A DNA stretch of 38,472 nucleotides, taken from positions 1-38,472 of IMG/VR virus record IMGVR_UViG_3300031784_000087. One strand, 5' to 3'. Shown here one piece after another: positions 1 to 6,803 of this stretch. A program made the position numbers and the translations under genes. Numbering within the stretch: position 1 is the first letter of the stretch; each line of letters begins with the position of its first letter. The notes under the pieces are model-generated. The model worked only from the letters and a program-made list of their open reading frames with translations, ran no database searches and was not told where the DNA came from. This stretch comes from a virus.

Positions 1-65
1 GCCATGCGGATATCGTCAAATGTTGCGACAACTTGGTCCGTGTTTAGTTCGAAAACTTCATACAT
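1..65 (-). CDS. Small leftward gene, 5' part (second copy of the 45-aa gene)
   Basis: This is the beginning of the same gene found complete at 38256-38393. It starts with ATG at 65, behind AAGGGGA with a 6-7 nt spacer, and is cut by the window edge after 21 codons (MYEVFELNTDQVV...). No function is recognised. In the circular reading it is the same gene as the right-end copy, not an extra one. Confidence 0.7.
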   Translation of the reverse strand, partial: MYEVFELNTDQVVATFDDIRM

Positions 66-126
66 GGTCATTCCCCTTAAGCTTTCATGCCTGCGGCATA
101 GTGCGAAAACAGTTCGGCATATTTCA
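1..126. repeat. Terminal direct repeat, left copy (126 bp)
   Basis: Bases 1-126 are identical to 38329-38454. The identity stops inside a leftward 49-aa gene; beyond it the right copy continues with 18 bases that differ from the left copy. The leftward genes read through the join, so this is best seen as the overlap of a circular or circularly permuted sequence. A genuine short terminal repeat of a linear phage genome is the alternative. Confidence 0.9.
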
Positions 127-226
127 GGTTAGTGCGAAGGAAGAGCTTGCCGAAAGCCTTCGAGTCGCGGGCTTTGCCATACTCAAAAGCGAGAGCGGCG
201 GCTTGGTCATTGGTGAGCTTGGTCAT
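77..226 (-). CDS. Hypothetical small protein (49 aa), first gene of the leftward operon
   Basis: The protein is MTKLTNDQAAALAFEYGKAR... ending HYAAGMKA. The start is ATG at 226 with GGGGAACGCAC just upstream, and the gene lies directly behind a good sigma70-type promoter at 254-282. It is basic and probably helical; no family is recognised. The stop TAA is fused to the ribosome site of the next gene (TAAGGGGAATGACCATG), so translation of the two is probably coupled. A second version of its last 16 codons, with a different upstream sequence, sits at the right end of the window. Confidence 0.7.
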   Translation of the reverse strand: MTKLTNDQAAALAFEYGKARDSKAFGKLFLRTNLKYAELFSHYAAGMKA

Positions 227-249
227 GTGCGTTCCCCGTTGCTGATGAA

Positions 250-276
250 CATAGGTATAGGCTAGCTTGCCCTATG
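250..276. promoter_or_regulatory. Inverted repeat over the leftward promoter (possible operator)
   Basis: CATAGG (250-255) and CCTATG (271-276) are inverted copies that bracket the -10 hexamer and most of the spacer of the leftward promoter. A palindromic GCTAGC lies between them. The position suits a repressor such as the HTH protein encoded at 37020-37229, but that pairing is inference. Confidence 0.4.
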
Positions 277-282
277 CGTCAA
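254..282 (-). promoter_or_regulatory. Leftward sigma70-type promoter
   Basis: On the minus strand TTGACG (282-277) is followed by a 17-bp spacer and TATACC (259-254). The first gene begins at 226, about 20 nt downstream of the expected transcription start. It would drive the leftward operon running from 226 across the join down to 37020. Confidence 0.65.
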
Positions 283-314
283 TTGTTTTTGTCATTATTT
301 TTGTTGCAATGTGT

Positions 315-369
315 GTTACGTTGCATTTGTTGACATTTCACTGTATCGCCTTATCTTCTGTAGCGTAAC
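315..369 (+). promoter_or_regulatory. Rightward promoter bracketed by inverted GTTACG/CGTAAC
   Basis: TTGACA (330-335) is followed by a 16-bp spacer and TATCTT (352-357), just ahead of the gene at 383. The arms GTTACG (315-320) and CGTAAC (364-369) flank this promoter and could be a split operator. With the leftward promoter at 254-282 this forms a divergent control region of about 150 bp. Confidence 0.55.
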
Positions 370-382
370 GTAGGAGATTGTC

Positions 383-805
383 ATGCTATCTAAAGAGTTC
401 GCGCAGGAAGTGGCCCAATTAGTTTTCGATATGCTGGAAGCAAAGTGGGAGGCTAGGCGTTTGGCTACAGCCGAAAGAAAAGCGGAAGAGGCGCGCCAAA
501 AGGAACTAGAAAAGCAAAGGAAGCTGGAAGAGCGGTCGAATCGTGTGCCAGCTAAGGCTAGGGATATGATTAACGCGCTCGCGCAGGCAATGGAAGAAAA
601 CGGCGGCTTGCCTGTTCCGGAATGGAGGTGGCGAGAAGTTGTGGCGGCATCCATGCGGCATGAAAAGCCTATGTACGTACGGGTGCTATTTCATCGGTAT
701 AGGCAAACGCTGGAAATGGGCGGGCATATCCGATACGAAAATGGCCTTTATAGCGTTACCGGCGGCGTCACAGAAAACGTCACCAACGTCACAAACGCTA
801 CGTGA
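383..805 (+). CDS. Hypothetical protein with coiled-coil N-terminus (140 aa)
   Basis: Starts at ATG 383 behind TAGGAG with a 6-nt spacer. Residues about 15-55 are a charged Lys/Glu/Arg-rich helix likely to form a coiled coil. Residues about 60-125 look like a compact domain with a Trp-Arg-Trp cluster (EWRWREVV). The C-terminus is a short Asn-Val-Thr repeat (ENVTNVTNAT), encoded by a CGTCACCAACGTCAC-type DNA repeat that recurs at 2082-2097. No family is recognised. As the first gene behind the rightward promoter it may be regulatory or DNA-binding, which is only inference. Confidence 0.7.
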   Translation: MLSKEFAQEVAQLVFDMLEAKWEARRLATAERKAEEARQKELEKQRKLEERSNRVPAKARDMINALAQAMEENGGLPVPEWRWREVVAASMRHEKPMYVRVLFHRYRQTLEMGGHIRYENGLYSVTGGVTENVTNVTNAT

Positions 806-825
806 CATAAGTTTTTCGGCATCAC

Positions 826-870
826 TTGACGCGCGCCACATTGGGGGTTAAGCTGCGCGCAGCTTCCCCC
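826..870 (+). promoter_or_regulatory. Possible promoter overlapping a perfect palindrome/hairpin
   Basis: TTGACG (826-831), a 17-bp spacer and TAAGCT (849-854) form a weak sigma70-like promoter. The -10 overlaps a perfect 16-bp palindrome AAGCTGCGCGCAGCTT (850-865). GGGGG (843-847) and CCCCC (866-870) extend it to a long GC-rich hairpin with a 2-nt bulge. It could be an operator, an RNA hairpin or both. Confidence 0.4.
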
Positions 871-882
871 TTGTGACGCGCT

Positions 883-912
883 AAAAGCCCCAAAAATTGA
901 GGGGCTTTTTTT
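883..912 (+). terminator. Rho-independent terminator
   Basis: AAAAGCCCC (883-891), a 9-nt loop and GGGGCTTTT (901-909) followed by more T residues make a classic intrinsic terminator. It lies downstream of the hairpin at 843-870 and only about 25 bp before the gene at 937. It either ends the 383-805 transcript or acts as an attenuator in the leader of the next gene. Confidence 0.75.
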
Positions 913-936
913 ATGTAACAGAGAAGGGGAGCCAAG

Positions 937-1479
937 ATGCAGCGAAAGACAAAGAAGCCGGACGTTCAACCGTATCGCGATCCGTACCAGGATGAGGCTA
1001 TCGTAGGCGCGTTGCGTCCATTCTGGCGCGTAGAAGATCGAACGGCTCAAAGATGGGGAGGGATTGTTCGGTTGCAGTCGCTTGTGTCGCCGGAACTTTC
1101 AGCGCGTTATGGTTCCGCATATGCAAAGCTGCAGGCCGCTATCAAATCGTTCGACAGTCAGGAAACGGCGCGCCTTGCTTCCGTCTGCATTCGCGGGCTT
1201 GAGGCATTGGACAAGGCGGCGGGAGAACATGATGAATCTTTCGAGCCGCGCGCTTTGTATCTTTCCCATGCTGGCAAAAAATATGTTGTGGCGCTGGATC
1301 GTGTCGATCTGCCAGCTATCAAAGCGCCTGACGGGGTTCCGGTCCTATCGATACAAGAATTGCTCGAGGCGCGTCAGATAGTGCTAGACGGTCAGATAAA
1401 GGCCTTAGACGCTATCCAATCCGCATTTCAGGGCGCAGAAGTATCGTTCAAAGGTTCGGGCGATGCGTTGCCATTTTAG
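937..1479 (+). CDS. Hypothetical protein (180 aa)
   Basis: Start ATG 937 has a strong site (GAAGGGGAGCCAAG). The protein is mixed alpha/beta, with a basic N-terminus (MQRKTKKPDVQPYRD) and an Ala-rich helical region around residues 60-100. No catalytic motif is recognised. It sits two genes upstream of the terminase genes, so a role in DNA packaging or host takeover is possible but not shown. Confidence 0.65.
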   Translation: MQRKTKKPDVQPYRDPYQDEAIVGALRPFWRVEDRTAQRWGGIVRLQSLVSPELSARYGSAYAKLQAAIKSFDSQETARLASVCIRGLEALDKAAGEHDESFEPRALYLSHAGKKYVVALDRVDLPAIKAPDGVPVLSIQELLEARQIVLDGQIKALDAIQSAFQGAEVSFKGSGDALPF

Positions 1480-1526
1480 TTACTTTCGAGCTATAAAAGG
1501 TTTTTATATCTCAAAGGGGTGGAACC

Positions 1527-1892
1527 TTGGCTCAGGTTGACGTTGAACGCGACGAAAGAGGACGGATCAAGCCGGGCAAGAGCCTCAATCCGTCTGGCAT
1601 GGACCGCAAGAAAGCAATGATGCTGCGGAACCTTGAGGACCTGACGCCACGCGCCATTGCGCGCCTTGGTCGATTGGTCGATTCGCAGAATGAAGCCGTT
1701 GCGCTTAGCGCGTCTCGTGAGGTTCTGGACCGCACGTTGGGCAAGCCCAAGCAAAGTGTCAGCGTTGACGTAACGTCAACGTCTGCTCTGCATCTCCAGG
1801 CATTGCAGGAGCTAGCGGACCGGGCGCGCATTGCAGAGCAAAGGACCATTGACATCACGCCTATCGAAACCCCCATCGAAGAAAAAGACTAG
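1527..1892 (+). CDS. DUF5681-like protein, candidate small terminase subunit (121 aa)
   Basis: Translation probably starts at TTG 1527, 7 nt after AAAGGGG; no ATG fits better. Residues about 10-25 read ERGRIKPGKSLNPSGM, the GRxxPGxSxNPxG signature of the DUF5681 domain found in phage packaging and DNA-binding proteins. Residues about 30-75 are helical. The C-terminal third is acidic and Thr/Ile-rich. Its place upstream of the large terminase suggests it recognises phage DNA for packaging; that job is inference from family and context. Confidence 0.6.
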   Translation: MAQVDVERDERGRIKPGKSLNPSGMDRKKAMMLRNLEDLTPRAIARLGRLVDSQNEAVALSASREVLDRTLGKPKQSVSVDVTSTSALHLQALQELADRARIAEQRTIDITPIETPIEEKD

Positions 1893-1918
1893 GCGCGCCA
1901 ATGGGTTAGGCAATGTAA

Positions 1919-1974
1919 TGTTATAACATAACGTGTCAAACGTTTGACAGTGTCAAAGTCCCGACATGTCAAAA
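1919..1974. promoter_or_regulatory. Operator-like palindrome cluster
   Basis: TGTTATAACA (1919-1928) is a perfect 10-bp palindrome. TGTCAAACGTTTGACA (1934-1949) is a perfect 16-bp palindrome. Half-sites TGTCAAA (1951-1957) and TGTCAAAA (1967-1974) follow in direct orientation. The arrangement looks like a binding site for a dimeric HTH regulator. Confidence 0.5.
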
Positions 1975-2053
1975 GTCCGACAGACCCCCCCCGTACCGTC
2001 AGCACCGGGGTGCAGCTTTGGTATTACCCACCTCTGCCTATTCGTAACCATTT

Positions 2054-2082
2054 TTGAAAAAACGTCGGTCAAATATTATTTA
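2054..2082 (+). promoter_or_regulatory. Possible rightward promoter for the terminase genes
   Basis: TTGAAA (2054-2059), a 17-bp AT-rich spacer and TATTTA (2077-2082). The -10 match is partial, so this is a weak call. Confidence 0.3.
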
Positions 2083-2145
2083 CGTCACCAACGTCACCGT
2101 AGCGCATCATCGCGTTACCTACAGCCGGGTGCCTCCGTTACGAAC

Positions 2146-2170
2146 GCACCAAATCCTTTAGGATTGGTGC
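2146..2170. promoter_or_regulatory. Inverted repeat / hairpin
   Basis: GCACCAAATCC and GGATTGGTGC form a stem with one bulged A around TTTA. No T-run follows, so it is not a typical intrinsic terminator. It may be an operator or an RNA structure in the leader of the terminase mRNA. Confidence 0.4.
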
Positions 2171-2270
2171 GTATGTGACACCCCACCCCCCCTACCCCCT
2201 GTGTATGAAAAGGCAGGCTGTCGGAAAAATATAAAAAACATGTTCTACTGTCCCCCTATAGGAGGCGAGC

Positions 2271-2474
2271 ATGGACGAAGAGATTTTTACCGTTGAGAGC
2301 CCAGCCGAGTGCGAAGCAGCCCAGCTTTGTCATGCCCTGATAGACCTGGCGGCCGCAGTAGATGTGGCCCGCGACCCAGAAGCTCGCCAATACCTGTTGC
2401 AGACCATGAGCGCCGTGGCCTATGCCTTGAACCCACCAAAGGGAGATGTCCGTGAGTTCAAATCCAAAAAATAG
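2271..2474 (+). CDS. Hypothetical acidic protein upstream of terminase (67 aa)
   Basis: Start ATG 2271 is preceded by GGAGGCGAGC. The protein is mostly helical, acidic at the N-terminus and basic at the end (REFKSKK). It overlaps the large terminase start by about 23 nt, which indicates translational coupling. It could be a packaging accessory or a second small-terminase candidate. No family is recognised. Confidence 0.65.
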   Translation: MDEEIFTVESPAECEAAQLCHALIDLAAAVDVARDPEARQYLLQTMSAVAYALNPPKGDVREFKSKK

Positions 2475-3846
2475 CTTTATCGACTTCATTGAGATTTACC
2501 GGAACGACCCGGTATCCTTTGTCAGGAACGTACTGGGCGCACACCCGTTGCCTTGGCAGGAGGAGTTCCTCAAGGCTGTGGCACGGGGCGAGCGCAGGAT
2601 CAGCGTACGGGCTGGACACGGTGTCGGAAAATCGACGGCCTGTAGCTGGGCTCTCATTTGGTTCATGGTCACGCGGTATCCACAGAAGTCCGTGGTCACG
2701 GCTCCGACAGCCGCCCAGTTGTTCGACGCCCTGTATTCAGAGTTGAAGACATGGATCAACAAGCTGCCGCCCATCCTGAAGGACATCTTCGAGGTGTTCT
2801 CTGACCGCATCAATTTGAAGGACGCCCCGGAGTCGAGCTTCATTTCGGCCAGGACATCCAGCGCCGAGAGGCCGGAGGCACTGGCGGGTGTCCACTCTGA
2901 GAACGTGCTTCTGATCGTTGACGAGGCGAGCGCCGTCCCTGAACAGGTCTTCGAGGCTGCTGCCGGTTCGATGTCGGGACATTCTGCGACGACGATCTTG
3001 ATTTCGAACCCGACAAGAAACTCAGGGCTGTTCTACAAAACACACCACGAACTGGCGTCCGATTGGTTCAGGATGCACGTTTCTTGCTTGGACAATCCTC
3101 TGGTTTCGTCCGACTTCGTGCGGCAGATTGAGGTAACCTACGGGCGCGACAGCAATGCGTTCCGTATCCGTGTTCTTGGCGATTTTGCGGCGGCAGACAG
3201 CGACACCCTTATTTCGGCAGAACTGGTCGATGGTGCGATGGCGCGGGATGTGGTGACGGGCGACGATCCTATGGTCTACGGGCTGGACGTTGCTCGCTTT
3301 GGTTCCGACCGTACGGCTCTTTGTAAGCGCCGGGGGAATGTTGTGGTTGAGGTCAGGCACTGGGGTGGCTTGGACCTGATGCAGACTGTCGGCATGATCG
3401 TGAACGAGGCCAAGCTCGACAACCCTGAAGAGATTTGCGTCGATACGATTGGTCTGGGTTCTGGTGTTGCGGATCGTCTGCGGGAGCAGGGGTACAATGT
3501 CAGGGATGTGAACGTGGCCGAATCTTCGGCTATGAACCCCAATGCCAACAAGCTGCGGGATGAGCTATGGATGTCGGTGAAGGACTGGCTGGCCACACGG
3601 GCTGTGAAGCTGCCGAATGATGTGACCCTGCGCCATGAACTTGTGGCTCCGAGGTACAACTTTACGTCTTCCGGCAAGGTTGTGGTAGAATCAAAGGACA
3701 GTATGAAGAAGCGCGGGATGCGGTCACCTGACCTTGCAGACGCGCTTTGTCTTACGTTCGCGTCCAATGCTGCAATGGTAGGTGGGCGCGGTACTGCATG
3801 GGTGACGGGCAAGAGCCTGCGCCGTGGGATTTCCGGGGTCGTCTAG
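2452..3846 (+). CDS. Terminase large subunit (ATPase-nuclease)
   Basis: This is the DNA-packaging motor that pumps phage DNA into procapsids and cuts it. Numbered from the upstream ATG at 2446, Walker A GHGVGKST is at about 57-64, Walker B VLLIVDEAS at 154-162, and the coupling motif SNPT near 187. The RNase H-like nuclease follows, with acidic residues in YGLDVARFGSD (D281), CVDTIGLGSG (D333) and SPDLADAL (D429/D432). GTG 2452 is preferred because GGGAG lies 6 nt upstream of it, whereas it abuts the ATG at 2446. Its partners would be the small terminase and the portal at 7082. Confidence 0.95.
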   Translation: MSSNPKNSFIDFIEIYRNDPVSFVRNVLGAHPLPWQEEFLKAVARGERRISVRAGHGVGKSTACSWALIWFMVTRYPQKSVVTAPTAAQLFDALYSELKTWINKLPPILKDIFEVFSDRINLKDAPESSFISARTSSAERPEALAGVHSENVLLIVDEASAVPEQVFEAAAGSMSGHSATTILISNPTRNSGLFYKTHHELASDWFRMHVSCLDNPLVSSDFVRQIEVTYGRDSNAFRIRVLGDFAAADSDTLISAELVDGAMARDVVTGDDPMVYGLDVARFGSDRTALCKRRGNVVVEVRHWGGLDLMQTVGMIVNEAKLDNPEEICVDTIGLGSGVADRLREQGYNVRDVNVAESSAMNPNANKLRDELWMSVKDWLATRAVKLPNDVTLRHELVAPRYNFTSSGKVVVESKDSMKKRGMRSPDLADALCLTFASNAAMVGGRGTAWVTGKSLRRGISGVV

Positions 3847-3882
3847 GGCTGCTATGCGTCTGCGGCTTTAGGCATGTGTTGG

Positions 3883-3900
3883 AGGTGAATGCACCTTTTT
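3883..3900 (+). terminator. Weak hairpin with T-run after terminase
   Basis: AGGTG (3883-3887) and CACCT (3892-3896) form a 5-bp stem ending in a T-run, 37 bp after the terminase stop. The stem is short, so termination would be partial at best. Confidence 0.3.
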
Positions 3901-4010
3901 CACTTTTATAGGACGCATTGCATCCATGCTGCACGGGGGTATGGATTAAGATAATGTAGGCGACACGCTTATGCGGAGCTTCCATAGCCCGTGCCTATTA
4001 GGAGAGTGTG

Positions 4011-4316
4011 ATGGCAAAGACACCAGCCTGGCAGCGGTCAGAAGGCAAGAACCCGAAGGGCGGCTTGAACGCTAAGGGTCGTGCTTCGGCAAAGGCCGAA
4101 GGAATGAATTTGAAGGCTCCAGTTAAGGCTGGCGATAATCCTCGTCGTGCGTCATTCTTGGCTCGTATGGGTAACATGCCGGGACCAGAACGGGATGACA
4201 AAGGGAAGCCAACTCGTCTACTTCTATCGTTGCAAGCGTGGGGTGCAAGTTCGAAAGACGATGCCAAGGCCAAGGCAAAAGCCATCTCCGCGAGAAATAA
4301 GGGAAAGAGCAAATGA
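4011..4316 (+). CDS. Small basic phage protein, DUF6321-like (101 aa)
   Basis: ATG 4011 has AGGAG 6 nt upstream. The N-terminus TPAWQRSEGKNPKGGLNAKG matches the pattern of small Lys/Gly-rich phage proteins of the DUF6321 type, and an RRASFLARMGNMPG segment follows near residue 46. The C-terminus is Lys/Ala-rich. The protein is strongly basic and could bind DNA or the capsid interior. Its stop overlaps the next start (ATGA). The family name is from memory of the motif; the function is unknown. Confidence 0.75.
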   Translation: MAKTPAWQRSEGKNPKGGLNAKGRASAKAEGMNLKAPVKAGDNPRRASFLARMGNMPGPERDDKGKPTRLLLSLQAWGASSKDDAKAKAKAISARNKGKSK

Positions 4317-4474
4317 AGAAGCCGCCCGTTTGGAAGACTGCCGATCCGACGAAGAAGGACAAGAAGCTGTCGCCAGCCAAGAAGGCTTCTGCAAAAGCTA
4401 TGGCAAAGGCCGCAGGGCGTCCCTACCCGAATTTGGTAGACAACATGAGAGCATCACGAAAGAAAGGTAAGTAA
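4313..4474 (+). CDS. Small Lys-rich protein (53 aa)
   Basis: Begins MKKPPVWKTADPTKKDKK and ends RASRKKGK, with a start overlapping the previous stop by 4 bp. It is very basic, with a central Ala/Lys segment and a GRPYPNLVDNMRA motif. It resembles its upstream neighbour in composition, so the pair may be diverged duplicates of a DNA-binding head protein. Function unknown. Confidence 0.7.
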   Translation: MKKPPVWKTADPTKKDKKLSPAKKASAKAMAKAAGRPYPNLVDNMRASRKKGK

Positions 4475-4475
4475 C

Positions 4476-4715
4476 ATGGCATCGTTTCTGGCAAATGGTC
4501 GTACTTGGGGTGACGCGGTTGCGATCACTAAGTCCGACACTGAGAGCAATACTTTTTCGTCCATCTACGTCGGTGGTACGGGCGCTGTGGCTGTTGAGAC
4601 AGAAGACGGCACGACTGTGACGTTCTCGGCAGTTCCCGTTGGCGTCATCCTGCCGATTCGGACGCGCAAGGTTCTTGCGGCTACGACTGCCACTCTCCTT
4701 GTCGGGTTCAAATAA
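4476..4715 (+). CDS. Small beta-rich conserved phage protein (79 aa)
   Basis: ATG 4476 follows AGAAAGGTAAGTAAC. The sequence (MASFLANGRTWGDAVAITKS...) is Thr/Val-rich and predicted to be all beta. It resembles short conserved proteins in phages of aquatic bacteria, some annotated as spike-base-like or decoration proteins. A structural role on the head is plausible from fold and position, not proven. Confidence 0.7.
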   Translation: MASFLANGRTWGDAVAITKSDTESNTFSSIYVGGTGAVAVETEDGTTVTFSAVPVGVILPIRTRKVLAATTATLLVGFK

Positions 4716-4717
4716 TC

Positions 4718-5176
4718 ATGGAAGACGAGATGGAAGGTGGTTGCCCGCTGGCAACCCGCGACCTGACCCTGAACCTGAAGAACCGGGGCAAGGCGATTGA
4801 TAAGGCAGATTACGGTCCTATGGACCCTAATCTGCCGAACAACGAGTACTGGGCTCGTATGGCTTCCAAGTGGGACGCAACTCCCGAAGAAGCCAAGCAG
4901 ATGCTCTGCGGGAACTGCGCTGCGTTCAATCAGACCGAATCGATGATGGAGTGCATTGAAGAGGGTTTGGCTCCTGACCGCATGAAGGACGCTATGGAAG
5001 TGGTTGACGCTGGCGATCTTGGCTTCTGCGAAATCTTTGATTTCAAGTGCGCAGCAAAGCGTACATGCGCTGCCTGGATTGTTGGTGGTCCTATCACTGA
5101 CGACATGGAAGAGGGCGAGGACGAAGGGGAGAGCGAAGATGAAGAATATAGCGATATGCGTCCCGGCGAGGGATGA
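4718..5176 (+). CDS. Cys-rich acidic protein, possible HiPIP-like metal cluster protein (152 aa)
   Basis: Seven cysteines are visible: C9, C64, C67, C79, C104, C111 and C117. CGNCAAF (64-70) and CAAKRTCAAW (111-120) recall the C-x2-C ... C ... C-x-x-W layout of high-potential iron-sulfur proteins, suggesting an Fe-S or Zn site. The last 25 residues are almost all Asp/Glu. The gene overlaps the glycosyltransferase by 38 bp, so the two are co-translated. Its function in a head-gene cluster is unknown; the Fe-S proposal is inference. Confidence 0.75.
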   Translation: MEDEMEGGCPLATRDLTLNLKNRGKAIDKADYGPMDPNLPNNEYWARMASKWDATPEEAKQMLCGNCAAFNQTESMMECIEEGLAPDRMKDAMEVVDAGDLGFCEIFDFKCAAKRTCAAWIVGGPITDDMEEGEDEGESEDEEYSDMRPGEG

Positions 5177-5837
5177 GGTATCAACCGGGTTCGCCCATGA
5201 TCTCGCGATCATGAGCGCCCGGTTTTACGGTAATGCTCAGGCTGGTACGCTGTTTAATGTGAACTTTGTCTCTGGGACGCTCATTGCTGACCAGAGGCAA
5301 AAGCTCGTCATGATGGCGATCAAGCAGAAGGCTGACTATGTGCTGTTTTTGGACAGCGATATGCGGTTCCCGCCCAATCTGCTTGAGTACCTGATGTCGC
5401 ATGACAAGGACATTGTTGCCTGCAACTACGCCACCCGCCGGTTGCCGGTTAAGACCGTGGCCTTCTCTGACTTCGCAGAGCTTAAATGCGTCTATTCGGG
5501 TGATAAAACGGGGCTCGAAGAGGTAGATGCTGTCGGCATGGGCGCGATGCTCATCAAGACAGAAATTTTCAAGAAGCTGCCCCTGCCGTGGTTCTCGATC
5601 AGCTATTTACCATCCGGTAATATGTATATTGGCGAGGACATCTACTTCTGCAAATTGGCACAGGCCAATGGTATGAAGGTTTATGTGGATCACGATCTTT
5701 CCAAGCAAGTGAAACACATAGGCGTGATGGAGTTTACCCACGACCACGCAGAAGCCTGCCGCCCTGACCCTATGGACGAGGCGGCTGAGATTGTTGCTCG
5801 CTTACAGGAGGCTGAGGATGAAAAAGACAAAGTCTGA
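5139..5837 (+). CDS. GT-A type glycosyltransferase (232 aa)
   Basis: ATG 5139 has AAGGGGA 8 nt upstream. The protein starts with a nucleotide-binding beta strand (IAICVPARD). It has a metal-binding DxD motif in LFLDSDMRF (D72-D74) and a C-terminal GEDIYFC (E166/D167) typical of the acceptor or catalytic loop of GT-A enzymes. It would transfer a sugar from a nucleotide donor to an unknown acceptor: virion protein, modified DNA or host glycan. It lies between the Cys-rich protein and the portal region with two methyltransferases nearby, which hints at a modification pathway. Confidence 0.85.
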   Translation: MKNIAICVPARDEVSTGFAHDLAIMSARFYGNAQAGTLFNVNFVSGTLIADQRQKLVMMAIKQKADYVLFLDSDMRFPPNLLEYLMSHDKDIVACNYATRRLPVKTVAFSDFAELKCVYSGDKTGLEEVDAVGMGAMLIKTEIFKKLPLPWFSISYLPSGNMYIGEDIYFCKLAQANGMKVYVDHDLSKQVKHIGVMEFTHDHAEACRPDPMDEAAEIVARLQEAEDEKDKV

Positions 5838-5973
5838 GAAGAAGATCAGCAAGGTCATGAAGGAGTACAAGGCTGGTGGCCTTCACTCCGGTAAGGGTGG
5901 CCCAGTGGTCAAGTCCAAGAAGCAGGCGATTGCCATTGCTCTGTCGGAAGCCGGTAAGTCCAAGAAGAAATGA
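5818..5973 (+). CDS. DUF6496-like small basic protein (51 aa)
   Basis: ATG 5818 has AGGAGG upstream and overlaps the end of the glycosyltransferase. The sequence VMKEYKAGGLHSGKGG followed by KSKKQAIAIALSEAGKS is the DUF6496 signature, common in phages and in bacterial proteins of unknown role. It is strongly basic and may bind nucleic acid. The stop overlaps the next start (ATGA). Confidence 0.8.
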   Translation: MKKTKSEKKISKVMKEYKAGGLHSGKGGPVVKSKKQAIAIALSEAGKSKKK

Positions 5974-6803
5974 CTGAGGTTCGGGCGACAAAACGGTGTC
6001 CGCATTGCGGCCTTCATTTGTCGTCCGACTTCTTTTATCGCGCCAAGACTCGCACAGACGGGCTGTCGTCTCTCTGCATCCCGTGTTCTAAAAGACATGC
6101 AATTCATTGGAACGCGAATAATAGAGACAAGGTGCTGAAGCATAAAAAAGAGTGGGCTGACAAGAATAGGGCTCATCTGCGCGAAAGTAATAAGAAGGCG
6201 CACAAGAAGTGGTCGTTGAAAAACGCTCATAAAATAAACGCCAAGTATGCCAAAAGACGATCTGACAAGATTTCTGCTACACCGCCGTGGTTTGACAGCA
6301 ACTTAAAGTATCAAGTTAACGAATTGTACGATTTGGCCAATGGATTAGAAAAATATACTGGCAAAAAGTACCATATCGACCACATCCACCCACTTGTTGG
6401 CGAAAATTTCTGCGGTTTACATGTCCCGTGGAACCTACAAGTGTTGTCAGCAGACGAAAATATCAAGAAAAGCAATCTACCGCCCTCTTCAGAGGCCGAT
6501 CTATTCTTTGAGGCTCCCAAATGGACCATTACTTTGAGGGAATACAGGGCTGGTTTAACTTCCAAGGCCCCTACAGGCAGGCAGTCAGGGAGTTCCAAGA
6601 CGGCTCCGTCTTTGTTGAGCTTGGGTGCTGGAAGGGTAAGTCGGCGTCTTTCCTCTGTGTCGAGGTGGCTAACAGCGGCAAGGAAATCAGCCTCAACTTC
6701 ATTGACCACTGGGGCGGTTCAGATGAAGAAGCTCATAAAGCAGACGCGGAGCTTGAGAGAGTTTTTGATATTTTTAAGAGCAATGTCGCTAAAAGTGGTG
6801 TAA
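5970..6803 (+). CDS. HNH homing-type endonuclease with read-through C-terminus (277 aa)
   Basis: Residues 10-40 form a Zn ribbon (CPHC ... CIPC). A basic linker follows, then the HNH motif YHIDHIHPLVG ... WNLQVLSADENIKKSN at about 134-168. A typical protein of this kind would end near residue 175-185. From there to 277 the reading frame is a Ser/Arg-rich sequence lying out of frame over the start of the next methyltransferase gene (283-bp overlap). Most likely a mobile HNH gene landed at the methyltransferase 5' end and lost its own stop. It is a free-standing nuclease that probably nicks related phage DNA to spread. Confidence 0.8.
   Translation: MTEVRATKRCPHCGLHLSSDFFYRAKTRTDGLSSLCIPCSKRHAIHWNANNRDKVLKHKKEWADKNRAHLRESNKKAHKKWSLKNAHKINAKYAKRRSDKISATPPWFDSNLKYQVNELYDLANGLEKYTGKKYHIDHIHPLVGENFCGLHVPWNLQVLSADENIKKSNLPPSSEADLFFEAPKWTITLREYRAGLTSKAPTGRQSGSSKTAPSLLSLGAGRVSRRLSSVSRWLTAARKSASTSLTTGAVQMKKLIKQTRSLREFLIFLRAMSLKVV

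Larger units (their letters stand above)
1893..2270. other. 378-bp gene-free regulatory region before the terminase genes
   Basis: No convincing gene is present. The region holds a cluster of palindromes (1919-1974), a possible promoter (2054-2082), a copy of the CGTCACCAACGTCAC-type repeat (2082-2097), an inverted repeat (2146-2170) and C-rich runs near 1985 and 2182-2200. It could serve as a control region or as a packaging or replication site. Nothing seen decides between these. Confidence 0.5.

Noticed and set aside
20-265. Plus-strand open frame of 81 codons at the left end
   Set aside because: It is antisense to the two leftward genes, which have ribosome sites, a promoter and a consistent operon layout.
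1966-2178. Plus-strand open frame in the gap before terminase
   Set aside because: No ribosome site, odd composition, and it runs across palindromes and C-runs of a regulatory region.
2215-2270. T7-like phage promoter at CCCCCTATAGGAGG
   Set aside because: Only the TATAGG core matches, no second copy was found, and the genome has no phage RNA polymerase gene.
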